NCBI GenBank assembly: GCA_965214435.1
Contig: OZ243960.1
Span: 2,790,001 to 2,854,000 of the forward strand
Source of the DNA: Rubrobacter_A sp965214435
GTDB lineage: Bacteria; Actinomycetota; Rubrobacteria; Rubrobacterales; Rubrobacteraceae
DNA: 64,000 nt
Reading direction: 5' to 3'
The first letter of the stretch is position 1; every line of letters starts with the position of its first letter. Below are positions 17,105-24,871 of the stretch, piece by piece. The position numbers and the translations under genes were made by a program. The notes below the pieces were generated by a model. It was not told the origin of the DNA, ran no database searches, and saw nothing but the letters and a program-made list of their open reading frames with translations.

Positions 17105-17520
17105 CGCTCATCAACTACTTTCTCGACCATCCCGCCCGCATAGAAGCGTTCCACCTCCGACTCGAACCGCCCCGAGAGTTCCTCTTCCTCAATCCCCAGT
17201 CCAGCCGCGTCACGCACCACCCCGCGAAGCCGCTCGAATAACTCCTCGACTCGCTGCTCGCCCAGCACCTCATCCACTCCGGCGGCGACCACCGTCCCGA
17301 CCCCGGCCCGGCTCACCACAAAACCCCTCCTCTGAAGCTCCTCGTAAGCTTTTACCACCGTGGTAGGCGCTACCGTCAACTCGGTTGAAAGTCCCCGCAC
17401 CGTCGGCAGCCTCTCCCCGGACCTCAGCGCCCCTACCTCGATGCCGTGCTTGATCTGCCCCGCGATCTGTACGTATATCGGCACCCCGCTCCGAGGGTTC
17501 ACATCCACCCAGATAGGCAA
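17101..17520 (-). CDS. GntR family regulator, YtrA subfamily
   Basis: 139 residues, short as in the YtrA subfamily, which has only a winged helix-turn-helix plus a small dimerisation tail. The N-terminus VDVNPRSGVPIYVQIAGQI is the usual lead-in, the HTH spans ERLPTVRGLSTELTVAPTTV, and the wing is VVSRAGVGTVVAAG. Residues 90-139 are helical. A TTG at 17520 is the only sensible start. It is first in an operon with the ABC-2 exporter, and a palindromic operator overlies its promoter, so it probably represses its own operon until an inducer, likely a wall-active compound, appears. Confidence 0.85.
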   Translation of the reverse strand: MPIWVDVNPRSGVPIYVQIAGQIKHGIEVGALRSGERLPTVRGLSTELTVAPTTVVKAYEELQRRGFVVSRAGVGTVVAAGVDEVLGEQRVEELFERLRGVVRDAAGLGIEEEELSGRFESEVERFYAGGMVEKVVDER

Positions 17521-17540
17521 ACCAACCGCCTTTCACACTA

Positions 17541-17572
17541 GTGTACTGTATATACAGCACAACATTACACAA
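17541..17572 (-). promoter_or_regulatory. Promoter and palindromic operator of the GntR-ABC operon
   Basis: The minus strand has TTGTGT (17567-17572), a 16-nt spacer and TACAGT (17545-17550). The perfect dyad CTGTATATACAG (17546-17557), extended by GTG on one side and CAC on the other, covers the -10 region. This is the position expected for repression by the YtrA-like regulator encoded just downstream. Confidence 0.55.
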
Positions 17573-17661
17573 CCTTTATGTTTCTGTCAAGGTTACGGTG
17601 ATTAGTAGTCTCTCGCGGTCGCGGAGGAGAAACTGTGCCTCGCATGTGTCTTGCGTCCGGT

Positions 17662-17683
17662 CTGTATAGTAGCCGGGACGTGC
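17662..17683 (+). promoter_or_regulatory. -10 box and start region of the AEC carrier gene
   Basis: TATAGT (17665-17670) is followed after nine bases by the GTG start at 17680, a leaderless-type arrangement. The same 22 bases occur at 15188-15209. Confidence 0.45.
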
Positions 17684-18612
17684 AGACCATCTTCTCTACG
17701 GCGGTGCCGATCTTCGCCCTCATCTTCTGCGGATACGGCGCGGGCTACTTCCGGTTACTCGACGAGGCGAGCATCGCGGGCGTTAACCGCTTCGTGTTCT
17801 ACTTCGCGCTGCCGGTACTTTTGTTCGACCTCGTCGCGACCTCGGACTTCGCCGACATCGTGAACGTCCGGTTTATAGTAGCGTACCTCATGGCCGGACT
17901 CGCCGTTTTTACCGCCGCGGCAGTCGTTGGCGGGTTTCTGTTCGAGACCGGACGCGGCGAGTCGGCCTTGCAGGGACTCTCGGCGGTGCTAGCTAATACG
18001 GGTTATATGGGGATTCCGCTGGTCGTCGCGGCGTTCGGGGACGAGGCGGCGATACCGCTGGTACTCGGGATCACGCTGGATGTCGCCGTCCTGATACCGC
18101 TCGGTATCATACTGATCGAGACCGGAGAAGAGACCGCCGGAGACCGCCGGAACGTCCTCTTCTCCACGGCCGCCGCCCTGGTCCGCAACCCGTTGGTTAT
18201 CGGTATCTTCACCGGAGCCTTTTTCTCGGCCACCAGCTTCGGCCTCCCCGAACCCGTCGCGAACTTTACCGGACTGCTCGGCTCCGCAGCCGGTCCCTGC
18301 GCCTTGTTCGCCCTCGGCGCGACCCTGGTGGGACGCCCGATCTCCGGCGGTCTCGGTGAGATAGGCTTTCTCTCGACCGTGAAACTGCTCGTCCACCCGG
18401 CCGCCGTCTGGACGACCACCACCCTCCTAAACGTTAACCCCTTCTTCTCCACCGTCGCCGTCCTCGGAGCCTCCCTGCCCGTCGCCGCCAACGCCTTTAT
18501 CGTCGCCCGCCAGTACAATACCTACGTAAACCGGACCTCCGGCGCCGTCCTCGTCTCGACCATCGCCTCCATCCTTACCGTCTCCACCCTCCTCGCTATA
18601 CTCCAGCCCTGA
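17680..18612 (+). CDS. AEC (auxin efflux carrier) family transporter
   Basis: 310 residues from the GTG at 17680 (VQTIFSTAVPIF). A longer frame from 17635 adds residues unlike the family. Ten predicted membrane segments in two inverted halves, with the family features GYGAGYF in the first loop, NRFVFYFALPVLLFDLVA, and the helix-breaking NTGYMGIPLV plus its second-half counterpart GPCALFALGATL. Bacterial members move malate or other organic acids. Monocistronic, divergent from the GntR-ABC operon. Confidence 0.85.
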   Translation: MQTIFSTAVPIFALIFCGYGAGYFRLLDEASIAGVNRFVFYFALPVLLFDLVATSDFADIVNVRFIVAYLMAGLAVFTAAAVVGGFLFETGRGESALQGLSAVLANTGYMGIPLVVAAFGDEAAIPLVLGITLDVAVLIPLGIILIETGEETAGDRRNVLFSTAAALVRNPLVIGIFTGAFFSATSFGLPEPVANFTGLLGSAAGPCALFALGATLVGRPISGGLGEIGFLSTVKLLVHPAAVWTTTTLLNVNPFFSTVAVLGASLPVAANAFIVARQYNTYVNRTSGAVLVSTIASILTVSTLLAILQP

Positions 18613-18619
18613 CCTACAC

Positions 18620-18673
18620 TTGTCACGTATTTGACAACTACCCACCCGGTTATACAATTACTTAGCTAGCTAA
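18620..18673 (+). promoter_or_regulatory. Strong promoter with two operator-like palindromes before the DUF5519 gene
   Basis: TTGACA (18631-18636), 16-nt spacer, TACAAT (18653-18658): close to the housekeeping consensus. The dyad TTGTCACGTATTTGACAA (18620-18637) overlaps the -35, and the perfect palindrome TTAGCTAGCTAA (18662-18673) sits at the expected transcription start. Two dyads around one promoter point to tight repressor control. The adjacent MarR gene is ruined, so the regulator may now be missing or encoded elsewhere. Confidence 0.6.
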
Positions 18674-18692
18674 CTAATTTAGAGGAGAGATT

Positions 18693-19046
18693 ATGGGGGC
18701 TTCGGATGTTATACGGCGCGAGGTCTCCGGGTGGCCGGGGGTAACGGTGGAGCCGCACCGTTTTGGCGGGTTTGAGTTCCGGGTGCGGGGGCACGAGGTC
18801 GGGCACTTACACGGCGAGAGATTCCCCGTACTGGCGGACCTGCCGTTTCCGAGAAAGGTTCGGGAGGAGCTCGTCGCTGCGGGAAAGGCGCGGGAGCATC
18901 ACGTCCTGCCGCGGACCGGGTGGGTAAGCTACCGGATACGGGGCGAGGAGGACGTCGCGGGCGCGCTGGAGTTGTTCCGGGAAAACTATGAGCGTATCGT
19001 TTCCCGGAACGGTAGCCAGGTTGGTAAGGAAAAATCGGAGGCTTGA
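18693..19046 (+). CDS. DUF5519 (luciferase-domain) family protein
   Basis: 117 residues with the conserved pattern of the small luciferase-domain family PF17648 (DUF5519): RFGGFEFRV, EVGHLHGE, LPFPRKVREEL, HHVLPRTGWVSYRI and EDVAGALELFRENYE. GAGGAGAG lies upstream of the ATG at good spacing. The biochemical role is unknown; it is not a flavin monooxygenase by itself. The promoter region is unusually well built, and the gene lies directly before a decayed MarR regulator, a pairing that suggests it was once part of a regulated stress-response unit. Confidence 0.75.
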   Translation: MGASDVIRREVSGWPGVTVEPHRFGGFEFRVRGHEVGHLHGERFPVLADLPFPRKVREELVAAGKAREHHVLPRTGWVSYRIRGEEDVAGALELFRENYERIVSRNGSQVGKEKSEA

Positions 19047-19058
19047 CACCACCGCCGG

Positions 19059-19475
19059 TGGTCGGGGACGCGGGGTATCTGCTAGTGAAGACCTGCCGGG
19101 CGCACCGGGAGTTATCGGGGAGTTGTACTCGGGGCTCGGGCTGTACGTCGGGCAGGAGATGGGCCTGATCTAGCCGTGGACGGAGGAGCGGCCGCGCGGG
19201 AGCGACCTCGCCTGGCAGCTCGGGGTCGAACCGCCAACCGTCACCCGCATGCTGCGGTGGATGGAAGGCCGCGGCCTCGTCCAGCGCGAGCCGGACCCCG
19301 ACGACGCCCGGAGCTTCCGGGTCTGCCTCACGGAAAAAGGCCCTGACCTCGAAGAACCCGTCTCCCGCGCCTGGGAAGCGGCCGAGGAGCGTACCCTCGT
19401 CGGCCTGAGCGTCGTACATTCCGGGAGCTAATCGGGAAAGTCTGGGGAAACCTGGAGTCCGGCGGTGGATCACTA
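19059..19475 (+). pseudogene. MarR family regulator, degraded
   Basis: Plus-strand remnants of one MarR protein are spread over three frames: GYLLVKTCRAHRELS, then after a frameshift ELYSGLGLYVGQEMGLI and an amber TAG at 19171-19173. After the TAG the same frame continues with PWTEERPRGSDLAWQLGV, PPTVTRMLRWMEGRGLVQ (the helix-turn-helix) and DPDDARSFRVCLTEKG (the wing). A second shift near 19418 leads to TFRELIGKVWGNLE. Order and spacing match an intact MarR of about 140 residues, so this is a true gene with at least three lesions. It would have regulated the DUF5519 gene upstream or the FMN reductase downstream. Confidence 0.75.
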
Positions 19476-19500
19476 CGTAAATTACAGACCAAGAGGATGT

Positions 19501-20133
19501 GTGAGTAGGTTGAATAGCAATAGTAAAAGAGTAAAAGTTCTAGGTATCGGCGGGACATTGCGGGAAGGTTCGAGCAGCCTCGGGGCGCTCCGGCTCGCGC
19601 TGGAGTCAGTCGAAAAAGCGGGAGCTACAACGGAGCTTCTGGACCTCCAGGAATTGAGGTTGCCGATGTACGAGCCCGGTAAAGCTTTAGGAGACTACGA
19701 GCCGGGAGTGTTGCGGTTGGTCGAGGCTCTGCGGAAGGCTGACGCGGTGATCGTTAGCACCGCCGCGTATCACGGGACGCTCGCGGGGGTGACAAAGAAC
19801 GCTCTGGACTTCGCGCAGTTTCTGGCCCGGGACGAGAAGCCGTATCTGGATGGGAAGACCGTGGGTGTGATCTCCACGGCCGGGGGCGAGCAGGCCGCGA
19901 CGAACGCAACCGGGGCGCTCGTGGACACGGTACACGCCCTGCGCGGCATCGTCGCCCCCCTCATGGTCCCGATACCAAAAGCCTGGAGCATCTCCGACGG
20001 CGACGGGAACATTACCGACGAGAACTACGCCGGCCGGCTCGCCGGTTTAGGCAAGTTGGTAGTAGACCTCGCGGAGAAGCTCGGTGACGCCACGGAGGAG
20101 CCGGCGGAAGGCGACCGGCTCCTCGCCAGCTAG
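19501..20133 (+). CDS. NADPH-dependent FMN reductase
   Basis: About 210 residues, flavodoxin-like fold of the FMN_red family (PF03358). The FMN phosphate loop is GTLREGSSSLGALRLAL, followed by LPMYEPGKALGDYEPGV, the flavin-contact STAAYHGTLAGVTKNALDF and VGVISTAGGEQAATN. It reduces FMN or quinones with NAD(P)H in the cytosol. The GTG at 19501 is the chosen start; a GTG or TTG a few codons either way cannot be excluded as the ribosome site is weak. It heads a row of small redox/stress genes. Confidence 0.82.
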   Translation: MSRLNSNSKRVKVLGIGGTLREGSSSLGALRLALESVEKAGATTELLDLQELRLPMYEPGKALGDYEPGVLRLVEALRKADAVIVSTAAYHGTLAGVTKNALDFAQFLARDEKPYLDGKTVGVISTAGGEQAATNATGALVDTVHALRGIVAPLMVPIPKAWSISDGDGNITDENYAGRLAGLGKLVVDLAEKLGDATEEPAEGDRLLAS

Positions 20134-20269
20134 TGGAGACTTTCTCCGTCCCCGTACTAGCCGATTACCGTCGGACAAAAACCGGTCGAAAGGGGGATGC
20201 AGCGCCCGGAGAGCCGGTATACAGTACTTGATACGTCTGTATTTGAGGGTTAGCGGAAGGGATACCAGG

Positions 20270-20617
20270 GTGGATAAGGTTATTACGCAGGAAGAGCTAA
20301 AAGCCAAAATGGACCGGGGCGACGACTTCGTGCTGGTTGACGCGTTAAGTTCCCGGCACTACGGCAGCACGCACTTGCCGGGGGCGATCAACCTTCCCTA
20401 CGAGTTTGTGGACAAAGCGCCGGAGGTGCTGCCGGACAAAGAAGTCGAGATCGTCGTCTACTGCATGAACCGGGACTGCGCCACCTCCAAAGAAGAAGCC
20501 CGGGAACTGGAGGAGATGGGCTACAGTCAGGTCTTTCACTACGCCGAGGGCAAGCAGGACTGGATGGAGGCCGGTCTGCCCGTAGAAGGCAAGCGGACCA
20601 GCAAAGCCAACCGGTAA
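20270..20617 (+). CDS. Rhodanese-like domain protein
   Basis: 115 residues, a single rhodanese domain starting at the GTG at 20270 (VDKVITQEEL), preceded by GGAAGGG. It shows the N-terminal FVLVDALSSRHYGSTHLPGAINLPY (the conserved D-x-R/H-x5-HIPGA region) and an active-site strand ending in Cys65 with a second Cys70 in VVYCMNRDC. The active loop C-x5-R is altered, since no arginine follows in the usual place, so sulfurtransferase activity is uncertain. It may bind or transfer sulfur or selenium, but no link to selD 6 kb away is shown. Confidence 0.82.
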   Translation: MDKVITQEELKAKMDRGDDFVLVDALSSRHYGSTHLPGAINLPYEFVDKAPEVLPDKEVEIVVYCMNRDCATSKEEARELEEMGYSQVFHYAEGKQDWMEAGLPVEGKRTSKANR

Positions 20618-20642
20618 AAATACCAGAGAGCAGGAGGACGCA

Positions 20643-21059
20643 ATGGCGACCCGGCAGGAACACCCGATCATCCCGGAGGAGTACCTGGATCTCCTCGACA
20701 CAACCGCCCTGGCCCACATCGCGACCCTCGGCCCTAATGGCGAGCCGCAGAACAACCCCGTGTGGTTCGACTTCGACGGAGATAGAATAAAGTTCAGTCA
20801 GACAAAAACCCGCCAGAAGTACCGCAACATCCAGCGCGAACCCCGCATAGCCCTCTCGATAGTAGACCCGGAAAACCCCTACAAGTATTTGGAGATCCGG
20901 GGGACCGTAGACCAGGTAGAAGAAGACCCGGACCTCGAATTCATAAACGCGATGGCGAAGAAGTACCTCGGTGTCGAGGAGTATCCCTACCACCAGCCCG
21001 GCGACGAGCGAATAGTGCTCTACGTCCGCCCCGAACACACCACCCAGATGGGGGCCTGA
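20643..21059 (+). CDS. PPOX-class F420- or FMN-dependent oxidoreductase
   Basis: 138 residues with the split beta-barrel of the pyridoxamine 5'-phosphate oxidase-like superfamily. Motifs of the actinobacterial F420H2-dependent group are present: LAHIATLGPNGEPQNNPVWF, SQTKTRQKYRNIQREPRIAL, DPENPYKYLEIRG and the C-terminal YHQPGDERIVLYVRPEHTT. Cofactor F420 is likely from the family, but not provable here. Expected to reduce small electrophiles such as quinones. The stop overlaps the region before the next GTG start, so it is coupled to the VOC gene. Confidence 0.82.
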   Translation: MATRQEHPIIPEEYLDLLDTTALAHIATLGPNGEPQNNPVWFDFDGDRIKFSQTKTRQKYRNIQREPRIALSIVDPENPYKYLEIRGTVDQVEEDPDLEFINAMAKKYLGVEEYPYHQPGDERIVLYVRPEHTTQMGA

Positions 21060-21061
21060 GA

Positions 21062-21520
21062 GTGGCCGATAAGGCCCGTTTTGTCGGCTTCAACCACGTG
21101 GCCGTCGAGGTCGGCGACATCGAGGAAGCCCTGGAGTTTTTCGGAAAACTCTTTGAAGTCCGGCTCCGGGGCCGGGGGGAGGGCATGGCGTTTATAGACG
21201 CCGGGGACCAGTTCCTAGCCCTCTCCGAAGGCCGCGAGCAGAGCCCCGACGGCCACCGACACATCGGGCTCGTGGTAGACGACCGGGCCGCGCTGCGCGA
21301 GGCGCTGGAGGATGTTGCCCCGGAGAGCGGCGCAAGGATACTGCCCGGCGGCAGCCTGGACTTCCTCGACCCGTGGGGCAACCACTGGCAGGTCGTCGAG
21401 TACGGCGACGTCCAGTTCTCAAAGACCCCGGACGTGCTGGCCGGCATGGACCTCGACGGACTACAGAAGACGGAGAAGGCGCTCGACCAGCTCCGGGCCA
21501 AGGGCCTGGCTCAGGGGTAA
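21062..21520 (+). CDS. VOC (glyoxalase/bleomycin-resistance) family protein
   Basis: 152 residues, two beta-alpha-beta-beta-beta modules. Putative metal ligands are His in FNHVAVEV at the start of module one, and His in RHIGLVVDD with Glu in WQVVEYGD in module two. GTG start two bases after the preceding stop. Members include glyoxalase I, fosfomycin-resistance proteins and dioxygenases; the exact reaction is unknown. Confidence 0.8.
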   Translation: MADKARFVGFNHVAVEVGDIEEALEFFGKLFEVRLRGRGEGMAFIDAGDQFLALSEGREQSPDGHRHIGLVVDDRAALREALEDVAPESGARILPGGSLDFLDPWGNHWQVVEYGDVQFSKTPDVLAGMDLDGLQKTEKALDQLRAKGLAQG

Positions 21521-21539
21521 CGCCAGACTGGGACGCGGC

Positions 21540-21906
21540 GAGAGGAGACTTCTACGCCTCCGGGACTATCGCAGAGAACATCGCCTACACCCGCGCCGCG
21601 AGCGCCCACGGCTTCATAACCGCGCTGCCGGAGGGCTACGAACGTCGCTCGGGGAGAGCGGCGGAGATTTGAGTAGGGCCAGCGGCGGCTACTCACGTTT
21701 GCCCGCGCGTCCCGACCCTGGACGAAGCAACGACCAACGTCCATACCCGGACCGGGGCGGCCGTGCAGAAGGCACTCGCAAGGCTATTAGAGAGACGGAC
21801 CAGCGCGGTGGTCGCGTCCCTGATGATAGAGAACGGCCGCCTCGCCGAGCGCGGCTCCCACGATACGCCGCTCGCCGCCGGTAATCCCGTAGTCGCGGTA
21901 CAATAA
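21540..21906 (+). pseudogene. ABC exporter (MsbA/LmrA-like) ATPase domain, degraded remnant
   Basis: Plus-strand remnants of the nucleotide-binding domain of a multidrug-type ABC exporter. First comes DFYASGTIAENIAYTRA then AHGFITALPEGYERRSGRA, ending at a TGA/TAG pair near 21670. After a short garbled stretch another frame gives LDEATTNVHTRTGAAVQ, ALARLLERRTSAVVA and MIENGRLAERGSHD, ending in TAA at 21904-21906. The ABC signature, the HRL switch and all membrane helices are missing, so the gene is dead. It fills the gap between the VOC and mhqO-like genes. Confidence 0.75.
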
Positions 21907-21912
21907 CGAGCG

Positions 21913-21923
21913 TATTCGGAATA
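21913..21923. promoter_or_regulatory. Short palindrome upstream of the mhqO-like gene
   Basis: TATTCGGAATA is a perfect 11-base dyad 20 bases before the ATG, next to AAGGAGGGG. It could be a repressor site for the mhqO-mhqD pair. It is short and resembles the MhqR operator only in general form. Confidence 0.25.
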
Positions 21924-21942
21924 ACAGATTTAAGGAGGGGTC

Positions 21943-22893
21943 ATGGACGCGATCACAACCGGCATCCACCACGTCACGGCTATAGCCGGGGAACCGCAGC
22001 GCAACGTGGACTTCTACGCCGGCCTGCTCGGTGTGCGGCTGGTAAAAAAGACCGTGAACTTCGACGACCCGGATACCTACCACCTGTACTACGGTAACGG
22101 CGGCGCGCAGCCCGGCAGCATCATAACCTTCTTCCCGTGGGCCGGCGCTCCGACGGGCCGTCAGGGCCGGGGGCAGGTAACGGGCACCTCCTATGTGGTG
22201 CCGGAGGACGCTCTAGGGTTCTGGACGGAGCGCCTGGTAGAGAACGGGGTGCGCTTCGATAAGCCGTTCGACCGCTTCGGGGAGACCGTGGTCTCGTTCC
22301 CCGACCCGGACGGTCTGCGGGTGGAGATCGTCGCCGCCGCCGGAGACGAGCGCGAGCCGTGGACAGACGGCCCGGTACCCGCTGAATACGCGGTCCGGGG
22401 TTTCGGGGACGTCACGCTCTCCGTGGAGCGTCCCGGACGTACCGCGGAGCTACTGACAAATACGCTAGGCTTCAAGCAAGTCGCCGAGGACGACGGCCGG
22501 ACACGCTTTGAGGCCGGCGAGGGAGGTCTCGGGAACCGGGTAGACGTGGTTTCCTCCGATGAGCCGCGGGGCCGGATGGGGGTCGGGACCGTCCACCACG
22601 TCGCGTTCCGGGTACCCGACGACGAGACCCAGGTCGCTCTCCGGGAAGAGGTCGCTGGTCTCGGGTATGAGATAACGCCGGTCCTCGACCGGCAATACTT
22701 CCACTCGATCTACTTCCGCGAGCCGGGCGGGGTACTATTCGAGATAGCCACCGACCCGCCGGGATTCGCAACGGACGAGGACCCGGATCACCTCGGCGAA
22801 GACCTCAAGCTCCCGCCCTGGCTAGAGACCCGGCGTGGCCGCATCGAGGAAGCCCTGCCGCCCCTGCATCTGCCGACCGCCGGTAGCCGTTGA
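21943..22893 (+). CDS. mhqO: Ring-cleaving dioxygenase-like VOC protein (MhqO/LinE type)
   Basis: 316 residues, two VOC domains. The N-terminal ITTGIHHVTAIAG with a metal-ligand histidine and the following QRNVDFYAGLLGVRLVKKTV are the signature of MhqO-type hydroquinone dioxygenases. The second module has TVHHVAFRVPDD and a carboxylate in GGVLFEIATDPPG, completing a two-His-one-carboxylate site. Likely opens (hydro)quinone-type rings with Fe(II). It overlaps the downstream hydrolase by 4 bases, the same pairing as mhqO-mhqD in Bacillus. Confidence 0.85.
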   Translation: MDAITTGIHHVTAIAGEPQRNVDFYAGLLGVRLVKKTVNFDDPDTYHLYYGNGGAQPGSIITFFPWAGAPTGRQGRGQVTGTSYVVPEDALGFWTERLVENGVRFDKPFDRFGETVVSFPDPDGLRVEIVAAAGDEREPWTDGPVPAEYAVRGFGDVTLSVERPGRTAELLTNTLGFKQVAEDDGRTRFEAGEGGLGNRVDVVSSDEPRGRMGVGTVHHVAFRVPDDETQVALREEVAGLGYEITPVLDRQYFHSIYFREPGGVLFEIATDPPGFATDEDPDHLGEDLKLPPWLETRRGRIEEALPPLHLPTAGSR

Positions 22894-23528
22894 GCGCGGA
22901 AGACCTGGGTTTTGTCCACCGCTTTATACCGGGCGAGGATGGGGCCGCCGCCCCGGACGTTACCCTGCTGCTACTGCACGGCACCGGCGGCGACGAGAAG
23001 GATCTACTGCCGCTAGCGAAAGAGCTTGCGCCCGGTAGCGCGGTCCTAAGCCCTCGGGGGAAAGTTTCGGAGTACGGAGCGGCGCGCTTTTTCCGGCGGC
23101 TCGCCGAGGGTGTCTTTGACGCCGAAGACCTCAGGTTCCGCACAGACGAGCTCGCGGAATTCGTCGAGGCGTCGGCCAGGGTCTACGGTTTCGACGTAAA
23201 CAAAGTAGTTGCGGTCGGTTACTCAAACGGGGCGAATATCGCGGCTAGCCTGATCCTTTCCCACCCCGGCGTGCTACGCGGGGCGGTTCTGTTCCGGGCG
23301 ATGGTGCCGTTCGAGCCGGGACCTACCCCGGACCTCGCCGGGCTACCGGTCTTTATGGCGGCTGGCGCGCAAGACCAGATCATCACCCCCGACAATACCG
23401 AACGCCTCGCGGAGATCCTGCGCGAGGCCGGCGCGGAGGTAAACCTCCGCTGGAAAGAGACCGGCCACGCCCTGACCTACAAAGAAGTAGAAGAAGCTCA
23501 CGCCTGGCTCTCGGAGGTTCTGCCGTAA
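22890..23528 (+). CDS. mhqD: Alpha/beta hydrolase, MhqD-like carboxylesterase
   Basis: 212 residues, phospholipase/carboxylesterase family. LLLLHGTGGDEKDLLPL supplies the oxyanion loop, Ser112 in GYSNGANIA is the nucleophile, the acid is in AGAQDQIITP and the histidine in GHALT near the end. The TTG start overlaps the dioxygenase stop. In Bacillus, MhqD works with MhqO in detoxifying methylhydroquinone; the same role is inferred here from the pairing. Confidence 0.85.
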   Translation: MSAEDLGFVHRFIPGEDGAAAPDVTLLLLHGTGGDEKDLLPLAKELAPGSAVLSPRGKVSEYGAARFFRRLAEGVFDAEDLRFRTDELAEFVEASARVYGFDVNKVVAVGYSNGANIAASLILSHPGVLRGAVLFRAMVPFEPGPTPDLAGLPVFMAAGAQDQIITPDNTERLAEILREAGAEVNLRWKETGHALTYKEVEEAHAWLSEVLP

Positions 23529-23551
23529 CGGGATGAATCCTTACGACCTTC

Positions 23552-24505
23552 TCACACCAGGGCGATGGGCCGGACCATAGAACCCGTTGCGCCCTTTATC
23601 CTAAGCGGCAAACACAAGAACACGAACTCGTAGACTTTGTCTCCCGAGAGGTCTTCGACGTGCACGAGTTCCATGATGTGAATACCCCGCTCCACCAGTA
23701 GCTCGATGTGTACCGGGTGCGGGTTCTCCGGGTCTACCGAAGGGTTTACTTCCACCGACTCATTGTCTCCCCCGACGAGCACCACGCCTTTATCCGCGAG
23801 GTACACCGCCGCCTCGTGCCCGATGCCGGAGCCGAAGTACCGATCCGTCTGCTCCGGGTCAACCCCCCACGGTTTCAGGTATCCCGTGCGGATGAGTACC
23901 GCGTCACCGGCTCTTACCTCCGTGCCCTGGGCCTCCAGCGCGCCTTCGATATCTTCGACGGTTATGAGGTACTCGCGTTCGAGGATGTCAACGCCCTTGT
24001 AGGCGGGAACGTCGATCAGCACGCCCCGGCATATGAAAGGCGGTATGGATGACGCCTCAGCCGTAAGAGGACCGAAGTCTCCCATGTAGTCGTTCTCCTG
24101 GTAGCCGCCGTGCCAGTGGTCGTCCGAGCCGCAGGTTATGTGGCTCAGGGCGTCCAGGTGGGTGCCGGTATGGACCGTGCCGATGATGATCTCGGTGTTT
24201 AGTGCCATGTTTACCGTGTTCTGGCCGCGCCACTCGTCGAAGTCCTTCTGGTTGCGCAGGCCCCGCGGGGTGCGGTAGGAGGTCATAATGAACGGCGGAT
24301 GAGCCGGGAAGACCGGCATACCCGGCCAGCGTCCGGAGTCGAGGTCGTAGATCTGCCCCTGCTTGACCAGAGAAAGGGCCTCAAGTAGGTCCTTGGCTCC
24401 TCTCTGGTGGATGGCCCCTAGCTCATCATTCCTGTAGTCCGCGCCGGGGATGTCCCGCAAATGCACGTTCTCGGCCATGCGGGCCTTATCTGTTCCTTCG
24501 CTCAA
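23552..24505 (-). CDS. Cyclase family metal-dependent hydrolase (kynurenine formamidase-like)
   Basis: 317 residues, Cyclase family (PF04199). Metal motif H-T-G-T-H-x-D-x-x-S-H is at residues 112-122 (VHTGTHLDALSH), with the downstream GDAVLIRTGY and VGGDNESVEV strands. Family members hydrolyse formamides or lactones (kynurenine formamidase, isatin hydrolase). This longer form with an N-terminal 50-residue extension is common in soil bacteria, substrate unknown. TTG start at 24505, with AAAGGAG six bases upstream. Confidence 0.85.
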   Translation of the reverse strand: MSEGTDKARMAENVHLRDIPGADYRNDELGAIHQRGAKDLLEALSLVKQGQIYDLDSGRWPGMPVFPAHPPFIMTSYRTPRGLRNQKDFDEWRGQNTVNMALNTEIIIGTVHTGTHLDALSHITCGSDDHWHGGYQENDYMGDFGPLTAEASSIPPFICRGVLIDVPAYKGVDILEREYLITVEDIEGALEAQGTEVRAGDAVLIRTGYLKPWGVDPEQTDRYFGSGIGHEAAVYLADKGVVLVGGDNESVEVNPSVDPENPHPVHIELLVERGIHIMELVHVEDLSGDKVYEFVFLCLPLRIKGATGSMVRPIALV

Positions 24506-24871
24506 CGTACGCTCCTTTCCCTAAAACCCCCGAAGCGGACTCGCCCCCAGGGTTCCCTTCACCTGCTCCGTATTATCACCTACACGCCAGCCCCCTGCTT
24601 AAAACTCCGCGCCGGAAACGACCGCCGCCGGAAGCGCGCCGACTCGCCAGCCGCAAGCACTCGAAAGAGCGGGAACAGGCCACAAGCCGCCGAAAAGTTC
24701 TTGATACTCCTCACGGAAGTCCTTGAGCGTCTACGCCGGTAAGTCCGGGATTAATTGTTACGTTGTCTGCCACGGCGTGGCGCGGAAGTAGAGTTGGCTC
24801 GTAGATGCATTGCGTGACCAACCCATCCTCAAAACGGCAACTCTGCGGATTTTTAAACCTTGCCTCGCTAT
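24506..24871. other. Intergenic gap without a recognisable gene
   Basis: 366 bases between two minus-strand genes. No family-like peptide was recognised on either strand. GATAAT (24572-24577, minus strand) may be the -10 of the cyclase gene. The dyad GCCACGGCGTGGC (24768-24780) could be an operator or a weak terminator for neither gene in particular. Confidence 0.4.

Noticed and set aside
19171..19173. Amber TAG in the MarR frame as a recoded amino acid
   Set aside because: Two further frameshifts in the same gene show that it is simply decayed.
21665..21678. TGA in the ABC exporter remnant as selenocysteine
   Set aside because: It is followed at once by TAG and a frame change, with no hairpin and no Cys position in homologues.
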